From a virus, in the IMG/VR virus record IMGVR_UViG_3300037140_000070, positions 1 to 44,241 of that record: a stretch of 44,241 nucleotides of DNA. One strand, 5' to 3'. The notes under the pieces were generated by a model. It was not told where the DNA came from. It saw only the letters and a program-made list of their open reading frames with translations, and did no database searches. Of this stretch, positions 7,837 through 16,836 are shown one piece after another. A program made the position numbers and the translations under genes. Every line of letters starts with the position of its first letter. Position 1 is the first letter of the stretch.

Positions 7837-8232
7837 TTAATTCCCCGTAAATGGTGTAAAGTTCATTGAAAGTTCAGTGTATCCAACAGGCGTCAGAGTT
7901 ACATTGATTGTAACCGTTTCTGGAGTTTCATCCTCTGACGTAATAGAAACGCCAACCACAGCTTGAACCCTTGGGTCCTGTTCAAATTGATCTTTGATCG
8001 CCTCCGCAATAGCCTGCTGACTCGAAAAAGATGTGGGAGCATTTTGATATTGCAAAATCCCAACCCCGTAAGTTGGTCTATGCACAAGAGCGCCAGGACT
8101 CGTTATTAACCGATGAAAAAGGGCCTGCTGCAAATTATTCAACCCACTCACCGTCATCAAGTCACCACTCGCAGTGACTTGCATGTCGCCCATTAAAGAA
8201 ATATCTGTTTTCAATGCGTCTGTAATATTCAT
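7837..8232 (-). CDS. Baseplate wedge protein, gpW/gp25-like
   Basis: A 131-residue protein matching the GPW_gp25 family. It has an N-terminal 'DISLMGDMQVTASGDLMTVSGLNNLQQALFHRLITSPGAL' pattern and the family's YGVG(I/L) segment, followed by QDPRVQAV and a beta-rich end. In T4-type baseplates gp25 joins wedges and sheath initiation. It lies just before the J gene and overlaps the preceding small gene by 1 nt. Confidence 0.85.
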   Translation of the reverse strand: MNITDALKTDISLMGDMQVTASGDLMTVSGLNNLQQALFHRLITSPGALVHRPTYGVGILQYQNAPTSFSSQQAIAEAIKDQFEQDPRVQAVVGVSITSEDETPETVTINVTLTPVGYTELSMNFTPFTGN

Positions 8233-8492
8233 TAACTTAAAGTCCCCGTTCCAGTTCCGGTTACAGTGCCAGGAGCCCCGGCCCCGGTCGCAACTATTGC
8301 GGTTAGGCTGGCAACTGTCACAACAGCCGTTTTAGTTTGAGTATCAATTGGAGCAGCCAGGGCGGTAGCCAAATTTGATTGAGCTGTTGCAAGTTGAGCT
8401 TTTTGCGCTGTTGAGCAGCCAGTCGGAGGAGGAAACTGCGCTTGCAGTCCTGCTAAAATTCCAGCAACCAGCGTGGCATCAACCAAAGCCAT
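8232..8492 (-). CDS. Small Ala/Thr-rich baseplate-region protein
   Basis: An 86-residue protein between spike and gp25. It has an N-terminal helical part with one Cys (PPPTGCSTAQKAQLATAQSNLATALA), then a Val/Thr-rich segment ending in repeated GTGTGTLS. Adjacent starts and stops on both sides (8492/8493; 8232 shared) show it is part of the baseplate operon. It is possibly a virion component; no family is recognised. Confidence 0.55.
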   Translation of the reverse strand: MALVDATLVAGILAGLQAQFPPPTGCSTAQKAQLATAQSNLATALAAPIDTQTKTAVVTVASLTAIVATGAGAPGTVTGTGTGTLS

Positions 8493-9104
8493 TTATGGCC
8501 CCCTCTCAGTAAATACTATCTGAGAAATGATGTTTGTACTAGATGTTGTTACATACTTGCTCATCACATTGTTGAGCGCCGTCGTCACTGCTGGGTCTAG
8601 AACAACAGGGCCAAGAGCACATTGCCCTATGCTGCCAGACGAAGGAGTTAAAAAAGCATTGAGAATATCCGTCACGCAATTTATTAAAACGTCTCCCAAG
8701 ACCAATGGCGAGCTTTGTTCATTGCCTGCGTGACCGATTCCCACTTTCGTATCACTTCCCAGGTAAAGTTTTTGTCCTGGTCGAGAGTATTTTACTGTGT
8801 GACCACCTTGCATGAACTTAGGCAATGGCTCTTGTGGAGTATTGAGCGTCTTTAAAACGTGAGCTTCGTCTTGATCTCCGTCCGCCATTCCCAATAAAAC
8901 CAAATCATTTATCTCTGGATATTCTCCGTCATAAATATTGTTGAAAGTCATCTCTGCTAGAATCTCTCGATTTTCAGGAAGCAAATTAACCATGACTCTC
9001 AACGTGGATTGATCCATAGAAAGACCCAGCTTTGTAATCGTTCCGATTCCAAAATGAAGTCGAGTATCTTTGAAAATTTCTCTTAAAAACTCTAGGTCGT
9101 TCAT
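8493..9104 (-). CDS. Baseplate spike / assembly protein (gpV/Mu gp45-like)
   Basis: A 203-residue protein between the hub and gp25 genes, where the central spike is encoded. Residues ~15-110 fit an OB-fold (…LGLSMDQSTLRVMVNLLPENREILAEM…YPEINDLVLLGMADGDQDEAHVL). A glycine-rich 'KYSRPGQKLYLGSD' segment follows. It is expected to cap the tail tube as a trimer and puncture the outer membrane. The start overlaps the hub stop as ATGA. Confidence 0.7.
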   Translation of the reverse strand: MNDLEFLREIFKDTRLHFGIGTITKLGLSMDQSTLRVMVNLLPENREILAEMTFNNIYDGEYPEINDLVLLGMADGDQDEAHVLKTLNTPQEPLPKFMQGGHTVKYSRPGQKLYLGSDTKVGIGHAGNEQSSPLVLGDVLINCVTDILNAFLTPSSGSIGQCALGPVVLDPAVTTALNNVMSKYVTTSSTNIISQIVFTERGP

Positions 9105-10729
9105 AACGTCCTATTAGTGTTGTCGATCAAATTATAAAAGTCTACGTCAAGCTGAAATCCAGATGATTCGTTCATTTGCATCTTATAACTTTTGATCTGA
9201 AACCGTGGCGACATTTTCCCTATGGCACCAGAAATCAAGTCGGCCAATCCTGAGTCATACCCTTTCGATGTCAAATAATCAGACTTGTCTTGAGCTGTTG
9301 CAAATCGTGAAATTTCTTGCAAGTCAGGCGGGTCTATTTCAATGCAAATCGTTTGCCCTTTTTTAATTTGAGTCATGTCGTATGTTGTAAACGAAGTCTT
9401 GTTGTCAAACGTCGAGGTATCGGTTGTCCCGCGCCCAAGCATTTCCCAAGTTGAAAAACTTCCTTCTAGCTGCTGAAGCGAATATTGTTCATAGAGCATT
9501 TGCCCAATTAGCACCAAGGCGGCCTTGTTCGCAATCTTTGTGTAAGGAAAACTAATTGATGGCGCGACTTTGTTTTGAGTCGCGTCTATTGATCCATCCG
9601 GTTTTAAAACTGGAATAATTACGTCAGCTTTTGGAATCCCGTACTTGGTACACCAATTTTGATTCGCATCGAATGGTATCCTGCACGAAATTACTTCTTT
9701 CCCGCTTCTCGAAACAACTTGGATGTTGAAGTTCTTCAAGCGGCCGATTTTTCGCTTAAATCGAAGATTTTTCACATTGTTTCCATAGATGATTTTTATG
9801 TCATCGGTTGTAACCGTGGATTGCTTGCCGGTCTTTGGGTCAATGTTTAGACCCTGGTCCTTTGGAGTCACAAGGTAGATTGTAGGCGCAATGTCGCCAC
9901 TTGGAGTCTGGGCAATCCCCATGTAGCAAATCAGCCCGGCGCGGCCTGCAAGCTCTTGTATAATGTCCCAATAAGTTTCTCTCTTTCCACCACCTGTATT
10001 CATTCCCCCGGTCATAGGATCGCCAAAATTAGGATCATAGGAATTGATTACAGGCATTGCAACACCAGGCGAAGAATAGACTTGAATATTCGCCGTGGCC
10101 GGAAAGGTCGATAGCAGTTTTAAAATGGCTTTATTGAGCGGCAAATTAGGATAGAAAGGCCCGGTAACTGACTGAGTAATAACAGCCGGGGTTGAAACCG
10201 ATGGAAAGAATGGGGCCAAGATCCCAGGAATTACGCCAGTAGTTGCAGCCGGTGCCGGTGGAGCTGGAGCGACTACGCCTTTCTGAGAGGTGTATTTTTG
10301 GTCAATTAGCAGCGCCGTGGTGTCTCGACCACTCAAAAGCACTTTCCTGCCTGCATCGTCGAAAACAATTTCATTTTCATCGACGAACCCAATAAATACA
10401 GCGTTTGAGATATTTGGATCTCCGACAGAAGGACCACCGGGAATTATTATATTCACCTTGCCGGTGTCTTGGTTGTATATAGATCCCATGTCTTGCATGT
10501 AGATCACAACGCCACAAGCCCGGATAATTCTTGGATCAAATGGGAAGCTTTTGTAATCAATCTCTGCGGTGAAAGTGTCGGCGGTCTTGTAATCGTTTCG
10601 ACTTACCACAACGTCACGAACCTGGACATTGACCTTTGTAGTCGCATGCGCAGCCGCATTGCTGGAAAGACCGAAATCTTCCGGCAAAATTCTAAGCTGC
10701 ATACAAGCCCGAGGATAATAATAACTCAT
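9101..10729 (-). CDS. Baseplate hub protein (gpD/XkdQ/Mu gp44-like)
   Basis: A 542-residue late-control-protein-D/hub family member by position and features. The N-terminal beta domain includes VNVQVRDVVVSRNDYKTADTFTAEIDY (ligand-gate-like hub fold), then a 'VFIGFVDENEIVFDDAGRKVLLSGRDTTALLID' segment typical of XkdQ-like hubs. A Pro/Ala-rich linker sits near residues 150-175 (PAPPAPAATTG). It forms the centre of the baseplate beneath the tube. It overlaps both neighbours by 4 nt. Confidence 0.78.
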   Translation of the reverse strand: MSYYYPRACMQLRILPEDFGLSSNAAAHATTKVNVQVRDVVVSRNDYKTADTFTAEIDYKSFPFDPRIIRACGVVIYMQDMGSIYNQDTGKVNIIIPGGPSVGDPNISNAVFIGFVDENEIVFDDAGRKVLLSGRDTTALLIDQKYTSQKGVVAPAPPAPAATTGVIPGILAPFFPSVSTPAVITQSVTGPFYPNLPLNKAILKLLSTFPATANIQVYSSPGVAMPVINSYDPNFGDPMTGGMNTGGGKRETYWDIIQELAGRAGLICYMGIAQTPSGDIAPTIYLVTPKDQGLNIDPKTGKQSTVTTDDIKIIYGNNVKNLRFKRKIGRLKNFNIQVVSRSGKEVISCRIPFDANQNWCTKYGIPKADVIIPVLKPDGSIDATQNKVAPSISFPYTKIANKAALVLIGQMLYEQYSLQQLEGSFSTWEMLGRGTTDTSTFDNKTSFTTYDMTQIKKGQTICIEIDPPDLQEISRFATAQDKSDYLTSKGYDSGLADLISGAIGKMSPRFQIKSYKMQMNESSGFQLDVDFYNLIDNTNRTL

Positions 10730-11886
10730 GCTGAAGGAATCTCCAAGATAGTACCAGCAACAAGCGTGTTGCTCGTTAAGTTGTTATGCTCTGCGATCAC
10801 CGATGCATTTGCAGCGGTTTGATAAAACTTAATGCTGATATTTTGTAATGTATCGTTTTGCTGTACTCTGTATCTAGCTTTTGGAACAGTGACAGAAAGC
10901 GCAATCCATTGAGCTTGCATTTGAGCAAGATACAATTGGAGCTGCAAAGTTGCTTTCATTGTTTCAGCAATGTAACTGATATTCGCATAAGTGTCGCGAA
11001 CCTGCCCCGCTGAGTTTCCCTGAGAGCTTAAAGTGTTAAATCCATGCGCTAGAGCGTCTATGTTTCGATTGAAAGTTGAAATCGTAGCTTGTGCATTTTT
11101 AATGAGCCCCAAGGCCCTATTGGCACTTGCTTGGATGCTTTGGGCAGTCGATACGATATTGCCAACGAATCCGGTCACTGTGTTGATAGCGGTCGCCACA
11201 GTCGAAATATAACCATTGATGGCCCCGGCGATACTCTGCGGAACCGTATCAGGAACCGAAGAATAATTGGCCGCGAAGCTCGAAGCCGCATTGATCAAAT
11301 TTTGATTTACTGTTGCCGGTGCGGCCTGCTCATTTGCCGAGAAGTAATTATTGATTGGCTGAGTTTCACTGACCACCAAAAACGTCACTTCGTAGTCAAT
11401 CCAAGACAGCTTATTCATTTTGAAACTGGCCTTTTGGATGAACCCGAATCGAATCCAAGCTCCGTCAGGTCCAGCCATTCCAAACTTAACCAAGTTTCCG
11501 CGCTTCCGCATTTCATTGATTGCTAAATTGAATTGATATGAAACGCCGTAATAACTAGTCCCGTTCGCATCGGTTAAGCTGTATCGCTTGTCTTTTAGCC
11601 TTCCTTTGATCGTAACAGGGCCTTCTTTAGGTCCAAGCACCTGCACAACTGGCTCTGGATTGCCTGCGTAATAGTTCGTAATTAGGCGCTGCTCGCCATC
11701 CCACTCGAAGGGCTGGAATGGCATAAGGTTGCCGACAAGCACCAGCTTGGTATCGCCCTGCTTTACTCCATTGATGTATTCAAAAATTTGAAAACCGTGA
11801 GGGAAATCATTGCCCCTTAACTTAGGCTTTTTTACAGCCTGAGTTAGCGGATTTGCAATTGTGGCTGAGATTGAATCCAAGCTCAT
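10726..11886 (-). CDS. LysM-containing baseplate protein (XkdP-like)
   Basis: A 386-residue protein. The N-terminal ~180 residues include 'GPVTIKGRLKDKRY' and 'FIQKASFKMNKLSWIDYEVTFLV', as in phage proteins that follow the tape measure. The middle is an Ala/Asn-rich helical region. The C-terminal ~48 residues are a LysM domain (YRVQQNDTLQNISIKFY...LVAGTILEIPS). LysM in this place is typical of XkdP or T4 gp53-like proteins and probably fastens the hub to the tube end. Operon-coupled to the tape measure and hub genes. Confidence 0.78.
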   Translation of the reverse strand: MSLDSISATIANPLTQAVKKPKLRGNDFPHGFQIFEYINGVKQGDTKLVLVGNLMPFQPFEWDGEQRLITNYYAGNPEPVVQVLGPKEGPVTIKGRLKDKRYSLTDANGTSYYGVSYQFNLAINEMRKRGNLVKFGMAGPDGAWIRFGFIQKASFKMNKLSWIDYEVTFLVVSETQPINNYFSANEQAAPATVNQNLINAASSFAANYSSVPDTVPQSIAGAINGYISTVATAINTVTGFVGNIVSTAQSIQASANRALGLIKNAQATISTFNRNIDALAHGFNTLSSQGNSAGQVRDTYANISYIAETMKATLQLQLYLAQMQAQWIALSVTVPKARYRVQQNDTLQNISIKFYQTAANASVIAEHNNLTSNTLVAGTILEIPSA

Positions 11887-13691
11887 TAAGTCACCTGTCC
11901 ATTTCTATTGACCAGACCAGAATGAATTGAACCGCCACCTTTTCCTTGAGTCCCGTTCATCACGAGATTTTTCAAATGCGTAGTTACTGCAAAAGCGATT
12001 CGATCCGGCTCCAATTGTTCGCGCATGTCAAAGCGGGCCTCGACGTGGTTGTAATTATTCACAACTGGATTTGAAGTTTTATCTGACGGATTCAAATACG
12101 GATGCGTGGTCATGAAAGTGTCTGTTCCAGCATTGAAATTATCCATCACATTCTTAAATGGATTGTTCCACTTTGAAATGTCCATAACGAAACCCATCAA
12201 CACACTGACGAACCCAGAGAGCCCAACCATTGCCAAATAGGAAACTTTTCCAAGCCATTCGAAAATTCCAATCAAATTTTCTCCAATGTCTAGGCCGATC
12301 TTAACGTAGGTCGTGTATCTGAAAAACCACTCACTCAAATCAGCAACCCCTTGGATCACTAAATTGATTGGAGTCATGAAGTTTTGGAAAGCGTTATTCA
12401 ATCGCAACATGAAAGCCGTAAGTCTTGGAGTCAAGTCAACGATGGCTTTAGCGTCTGCAATTTTTGCCTGCGCAGATCCACGGCTTAAGCCTTGGAAGAC
12501 TGCCAGTACTGCAACGAAGCTGCTAATATATTCAACCAGGCCGATAAAGACCCAGCGTAGGATTTTGAAAACTGGCAATACGTTCCAAACGAATATCGCG
12601 AAATCCAATATGTAACCGCCGACAACTTTTAGGCCATTGATTAAGGTTGTGAGAATTACGCCATTGCCAATGCTTTTAAGAAAAGCGAAAATCAAGCTGA
12701 TCTCAATGAAATGAAACGAGTGTTTCATATCTTCTTGCAAGTGTCTCAACTGCATCAATCCGACAATGGCCTTCTCTGGGTCTCCAATAAAAGTATTTAT
12801 GATCGAAGCAATATTTTTCCCGATCTCTGGACCATTTTTAAGCAGCATCGTGTTGATCTGTTTTAGTACGATCATGAGCGGCGCTTTGAGCGCGTCACCA
12901 ATTGGGCCAAGCATTTGATTGATCGAACCCTTGAGCACATTAAAAGCTGTTGTCATACTGTTCAAACGCTCTGACAAATATCCTGCATTGTTTCCAAGCT
13001 CGCTCATTGATTTTATCAGAAGATCCATTTTCTTATCTTGCTGCATCCCTGACAATTGATGAGGGTGCAAAATTCCAGCACCGTGAAACGCCTGCGTGTT
13101 TACCATGCGTTCAAAGAGCTTTCCGCCAACTGCGCCACCGGGAGATAGACCACGCAATAAAGCCTCTGCAATGGCATTGCCGCCCATTCCTGTCGCTTCT
13201 CCTGCTATCATTGCGTTCTTAGCTAATTCAATGCCGCCCGAGTAATTGCGGCCCAATTTATGCCTTTGGGCCAGTGGTGTGGCGAATAACTGAGTCATGT
13301 GCGCAAGTTCACCGCGCCCCAGGCCCAACTTATCAGCAACGCCAGCGACATTTGTCATAAGCATTTTGCTTGTCTCTAATTGCTCGTTGAATCCATTGAT
13401 GTGACCTTTGAGCACATTCATATTTGAACCGATGGAATTGATAAAGCCCATCGAGCCCACTTGGAAGCCTTCGGAGAGCTTCACAGCTTCGGTTAAAACG
13501 CTGAGAAGTCCACCAGACCCAAGGCCCAAATGAGTTACTAAGCCACCAGCCAAATAAGAAAGGCTATTGAGTGCGCCATCTGCTGCACTTGATAATTTAC
13601 CCACTTCGCCGGAAAGCGCCTGGGTGTTAAACATGGCTTGACCAACGTCGAACCTGAACTCAGTAGCAACTTCAAAAGCCTCTTCAATCAT
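11886..13691 (-). CDS. Tape measure protein
   Basis: A 601-residue protein placed after the tail chaperone genes. The N-terminus is helical, Gly/Leu-rich and lacks a signal peptide (LSGEVGKLSSAADGALNSLSYLAGG). Several hydrophobic helices lie in the middle (about residues 320-430 and 465-500), as in tape measures that enter the host membrane. The family rule of about 1.5 A per residue gives a tail near 90 nm. Its ATG overlaps the stop of the frameshift chaperone extension as ATGA (13688-13691), supporting both starts. Confidence 0.85.
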   Translation of the reverse strand: MIEEAFEVATEFRFDVGQAMFNTQALSGEVGKLSSAADGALNSLSYLAGGLVTHLGLGSGGLLSVLTEAVKLSEGFQVGSMGFINSIGSNMNVLKGHINGFNEQLETSKMLMTNVAGVADKLGLGRGELAHMTQLFATPLAQRHKLGRNYSGGIELAKNAMIAGEATGMGGNAIAEALLRGLSPGGAVGGKLFERMVNTQAFHGAGILHPHQLSGMQQDKKMDLLIKSMSELGNNAGYLSERLNSMTTAFNVLKGSINQMLGPIGDALKAPLMIVLKQINTMLLKNGPEIGKNIASIINTFIGDPEKAIVGLMQLRHLQEDMKHSFHFIEISLIFAFLKSIGNGVILTTLINGLKVVGGYILDFAIFVWNVLPVFKILRWVFIGLVEYISSFVAVLAVFQGLSRGSAQAKIADAKAIVDLTPRLTAFMLRLNNAFQNFMTPINLVIQGVADLSEWFFRYTTYVKIGLDIGENLIGIFEWLGKVSYLAMVGLSGFVSVLMGFVMDISKWNNPFKNVMDNFNAGTDTFMTTHPYLNPSDKTSNPVVNNYNHVEARFDMREQLEPDRIAFAVTTHLKNLVMNGTQGKGGGSIHSGLVNRNGQVT

Positions 13692-13915
13692 TGCCCGTCT
13701 TTCCTTCCCGATTCTGCGTCTATCATCTCGTTCAGTTTAGCAACAAATGCTGTGAACTGCCAAGGCTTCAATTCTAGAACCATGTCCGGGGTCAGACTTG
13801 TGTAGCGGCAGATCCATGCGATTTGCCGCCACAACTCAATGCTTTTTTCGCTTACTCTGATGCCGCAACAAGTTCGATCTGAGGGTCCTTTTGTTTCTCG
13901 TCCCCACCGGAAATC
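13688..13915 (-). CDS. Tail assembly chaperone, -1 frameshift extension (gpT-like)
   Basis: This reading frame lies -1 relative to the upstream chaperone gene and has no start of its own. It is open from 13915 and continues past the chaperone stop to a TGA at 13690-13688, encoding ...SEKSIELWRQIAWICRY... and ...LELKPWQFTAFVAKLNEMID.... The Trp-rich 'W..IA.ICRY' pattern is typical of gpT/gp14-like extensions made by programmed frameshifting before the tape measure gene. The overlap window is 13852-13915. The best slip candidate is A-CAA-AAG at 13894-13888, though it is not a perfect X-XXY-YYZ heptamer. Confidence 0.72.
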   Translation of the reverse strand, partial: DFRWGRETKGPSDRTCCGIRVSEKSIELWRQIAWICRYTSLTPDMVLELKPWQFTAFVAKLNEMIDAESGRKDGQ

Positions 13916-14199
13916 TTACCAATCACTTTGAGAATTTGACTATACTCATTCGTGTTGAAAAGCTTATCCATGTCATCACGTTCCGCCATAGAAATTATCT
14001 TATCATCCACTTTAAACAAAAGCTGCTGGACTAAAGCCTTCTGCATTTTGAATTGAAAAAGCTGCTGACTTTCGCCCGCTTCGGTCGCAATTTGCTCCGC
14101 TGCTCTTTCTGTGTGTTTGATTTTAAGTTGGTGCAAGAGCACAACTTTACCAGTTGAAAGCGTAGTTTTTACCACGCTGAGTTTTGGACTATCTGTCAT
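13852..14199 (-). CDS. Tail assembly chaperone (gpG/XkdN-like)
   Basis: A 115-residue soluble helical protein between the tail tube and tape measure genes. It has a beta-hairpin start (VVKTTLSTGKVVLLHQLKIKHTERAAEQIA), a helical core and the tail KQKDPQIELVAASE. Such chaperones coat the tape measure before tube polymerisation. A longer fusion with the downstream extension is predicted by -1 frameshifting. RBS GGAGG precedes the ATG. No overlap with the tube gene: an 86-nt spacer with a strong hairpin lies between. Confidence 0.78.
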   Translation of the reverse strand: MTDSPKLSVVKTTLSTGKVVLLHQLKIKHTERAAEQIATEAGESQQLFQFKMQKALVQQLLFKVDDKIISMAERDDMDKLFNTNEYSQILKVIGKISGGDEKQKDPQIELVAASE

Positions 14200-14239
14200 A
14201 TAAAACGGCCTCCTAAACCGTATTGTTGACTAAATCAGC

Positions 14240-14268
14240 GAGGGGGGCTTATTCCACGGCCCCCCCTC
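14240..14268 (-). promoter_or_regulatory. 8-bp GC-rich hairpin between tail tube and chaperone genes
   Basis: A perfect 8-bp stem GAGGGGGG/CCCCCCTC with a 13-nt loop lies between the tube stop and the chaperone start. No U-run follows, so it is better read as an mRNA-stabilising or attenuating hairpin. It would keep tube expression higher than chaperone expression. Confidence 0.6.
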
Positions 14269-14285
14269 TATTTTACCGCAGGAGA

Positions 14286-14711
14286 CTATAAAGGTCTTCG
14301 CTTCATAGCCTGGAAATCTAAACGCTTGGTCATTTTATCTTGCAGTCCAGATTGATCTTTCGACATTTTGAACTGCATATCGAAATAGCCATAACTTTGA
14401 GACGGACCGTCAGAATAATTTTCTGTCGAAAGCATGGAGTAATCAGCAACTCCAATGCCGTTCAAGTTATTGGTTATCAACGCATCAATGAATAAATCAA
14501 TCCCTGCGTCCTTAACCTCACATTCAAGATTTCCCGACCAGCCTTCAATCGCTTGGTCGCCCTCTGGTTCAGACTGACCGACATAATACGATTTCATAAA
14601 TGTCGAATCTTGATTAAGAGTTACCTTCTTAATCGCTGCGATTTTTTGGTCTCCACCATTCATCAGGACCCTAAACTGGCCCTGATGACCTCTAATTGAA
14701 ACGCCACCCAT
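14286..14711 (-). CDS. Tail tube protein
   Basis: A 141-residue protein between sheath and chaperone, the usual tube position. The sequence is beta-rich with 'GHQGQFRVLMNGGDQKIAAIKKVTLNQDS' at the start, fitting a Hcp/gp19-like tube fold, and ends in KRLDFQAMKRRPL. Hexameric rings would stack into the inner tail tube. Preceded by a GGGGG ribosome site after the sheath gene, with a 14-nt gap. Confidence 0.78.
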   Translation of the reverse strand: MGGVSIRGHQGQFRVLMNGGDQKIAAIKKVTLNQDSTFMKSYYVGQSEPEGDQAIEGWSGNLECEVKDAGIDLFIDALITNNLNGIGVADYSMLSTENYSDGPSQSYGYFDMQFKMSKDQSGLQDKMTKRLDFQAMKRRPL

Positions 14712-14725
14712 TTAAGCCCCCTTTC

Positions 14726-16180
14726 TTAGCCGTTTGCTTCTGTTACGACAACACTTGTGCCGATTTGAGTTTGAAGAACAATAAACCTCATCGAACTATA
14801 GATCCGACGTTTGTAGATGATGTAAAAGAATCCAGCCGCGATTGCTGCATCATCATTCAAACTTGTGGTGTCGATAATCGAAGCGTTCCCAGAGCTGACT
14901 TCTGCGTCAGTAGGCACCAGGCCGGTCGATTCCAGCTTAGTGTTAAAGGTCGTTATTGCGACTTTCGCATTGTCACGATTCTTTAACGAGTTTACGCCGT
15001 TCTGATAATTGTCCATGAATATCGCAAGACTTTGAATAATATAATCAGCCATTCGTCTGCGGAAGATCATAATCAAAGAACTGTTTGCAATCTGCGTAAC
15101 AACTCCACTCTTAATTTTGATTCCAAAATAAGAATCAACTTCAAGAGCACAAATGCCAGCATTGAGAAGACTGATATAGTCAGATCGTTGCGGCTGAGAA
15201 GCCAAATCAAGCGAAGCAATCCCGCTGAGATATTGCGCATTTTGTGATTCTGCTGGATCAATGTTAGGCGCAATTTGCGACAACAGAGAAGCGTAAAATC
15301 CTGCTGGGCTGACTACCGTATTTACACCATTAATTGCGGTATAGACATACGGCCAGCCGTAAATCAATCGGCCTTGAGTGTCGCGATAGCTCGCAACATC
15401 CGTCACGGCAGTAGCGACAGAATCACCAGCGGCCCCGGCCAATATACACATTTTGTCGGTTGTTGCCGCCATCGAGGCCAGCAAATAGCCCTTGATTGCC
15501 GTATCATATTTGTCAGTCCACAGCACATTGCCAACGCCTGCGCTTTGGCATTGGTTGATAATTGCAGTCTGATAATCTCCATCTGCAATAGATCCGTCAG
15601 AACCACTTGCGAGAGCGGTCGCGGCCTGCGTAGCAGGTTCAAGAGCAGACGAATTAACAGTTGCAGTTACGAGATTAGAAGCTGCGAAAGTCGCACCAAC
15701 AGCAGAAATCACCACATTGTCATAAACTTCATCGGGCCACACTGCACCAGGGTTGCCGTCGTGAATCGTGTATTTTGATCCAGAGGTCGAGCCAGCTTGA
15801 ATTTTAACCGTGATAAGATTTCCATAAGCGCCGGTCCACAAAGCAGTAAAAGTAATTCGAGTCACAGTTGAGCTTGCGCAGGCCAAAACGCCATTTGCAG
15901 CACCAGAAGCAGCGACTACTCGAACGACTTTCAAAGATCCGAATTGCTTATTTTGCAAATCAGCTAACCCGGTGAAAGCTAAGTTGGTGCCGTAAAGCTG
16001 ATAAAGAGCTTTTACAGAACCTACGCTTTGAATCCCAGGAGCCCCGCGCTCGAATTGTCCAACTATGATGGCGACATTTACAGCAACGCCGACAACATTA
16101 GGCGGTGGAGCAACGTCATCAATGTAAACGCCATCGAGTGCTGACCAATCTAATGGATTGGTTGATTGAAAAATACTCAT
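14726..16180 (-). CDS. Contractile tail sheath protein
   Basis: A 484-residue sheath subunit that defines the phage as a myovirus. The N-terminus includes DGVYIDDVAPPPN and 'VNVAIIVGQFERGAPG', as in many sheath proteins; the C-terminal half includes 'ISLLNAGICALEVDSYFGIKI' and 'RRRMADYIIQSLAIFMDNYQNG', typical of the sheath C-terminal domain. The end, SSMRFIVLQTQIGTSVVVTE, fits the strand-exchange C-terminal arm. RBS GGAGGGG sits 7-8 nt before the ATG. Confidence 0.92.
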   Translation of the reverse strand: MSIFQSTNPLDWSALDGVYIDDVAPPPNVVGVAVNVAIIVGQFERGAPGIQSVGSVKALYQLYGTNLAFTGLADLQNKQFGSLKVVRVVAASGAANGVLACASSTVTRITFTALWTGAYGNLITVKIQAGSTSGSKYTIHDGNPGAVWPDEVYDNVVISAVGATFAASNLVTATVNSSALEPATQAATALASGSDGSIADGDYQTAIINQCQSAGVGNVLWTDKYDTAIKGYLLASMAATTDKMCILAGAAGDSVATAVTDVASYRDTQGRLIYGWPYVYTAINGVNTVVSPAGFYASLLSQIAPNIDPAESQNAQYLSGIASLDLASQPQRSDYISLLNAGICALEVDSYFGIKIKSGVVTQIANSSLIMIFRRRMADYIIQSLAIFMDNYQNGVNSLKNRDNAKVAITTFNTKLESTGLVPTDAEVSSGNASIIDTTSLNDDAAIAAGFFYIIYKRRIYSSMRFIVLQTQIGTSVVVTEANG

Positions 16181-16224
16181 AACTTAAACCCCTCCGTGGA
16201 GTAATAACCATTCGTCTTGAACGG

Positions 16225-16836
16225 CTACAAAATCGTATGTGATTCTGTGTTCGCTGTATCGTCTGTCATTTCTTCAGGTGAAGTTGTGACACCAACATCA
16301 ACAACGATTGTGTTTATAGCGTACATTGTTCTGTTCACTATTTCACGAGTATTTACTAAAAGAGAAATTCTTGCACGTCTTTCTTGTCGTTCGACTGCAA
16401 GTTCGTCGTCTCTAAACTCGTGAGTGTCAATTGTATAACGGGCAAAAATATTGAAATAATTTGTCAATTCAAGAGACAAACCAGCGGGGCCAGTGTCGGC
16501 GATTAGTGCCGCATTAAACAATGCGATAATAGCGTTAAGGTATTGACGCCTTTCCGCCACGTTCCTTGTCCAAAGGTCTAGCTGAATTTGAATTTCGTAA
16601 TCAGCAACCACCAGGGCCTCGACAACTTGGCCCGAACCATTCGGAGCGCCAACCGAATAAGTCTCTGGTTGAATCGGCGTTCTTTTGTCTAACCCAACTG
16701 TGAGAGTGACAGAAGGATAATTTAATTTTTTATTTGCAGCGGGCCACTCTGTTAAAACTGTGAGCGCAGGAATCTGCGCAGCTAAAAAAGTGTTGAGTCC
16801 ATCGACCGCTGCGTCCACGGCTCCAAGGCTAGGCAT
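16225..16836 (-). CDS. Tail terminator / neck completion protein
   Basis: A 203-residue protein immediately before the sheath. It has a helical start (GAVDAAVDGLNTFLAAQIPALTVLTEWPAAN) and a beta-rich middle (ADYEIQIQLDLWTRNVAERRQYLNAI), fitting the tail terminator/gpU-like fold with 'D(L/I)W' and arginine motifs. It would cap the tail tube and join it to the head. The 8-nt overlap with the upstream gene and its position support this. Specific family not certain. Confidence 0.6.
   Translation of the reverse strand: MPSLGAVDAAVDGLNTFLAAQIPALTVLTEWPAANKKLNYPSVTLTVGLDKRTPIQPETYSVGAPNGSGQVVEALVVADYEIQIQLDLWTRNVAERRQYLNAIIALFNAALIADTGPAGLSLELTNYFNIFARYTIDTHEFRDDELAVERQERRARISLLVNTREIVNRTMYAINTIVVDVGVTTSPEEMTDDTANTESHTIL

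Noticed and set aside
8527-8733. 68-residue plus-strand frame in the baseplate region
   Set aside because: Shadow of the spike gene, with no ribosome site.
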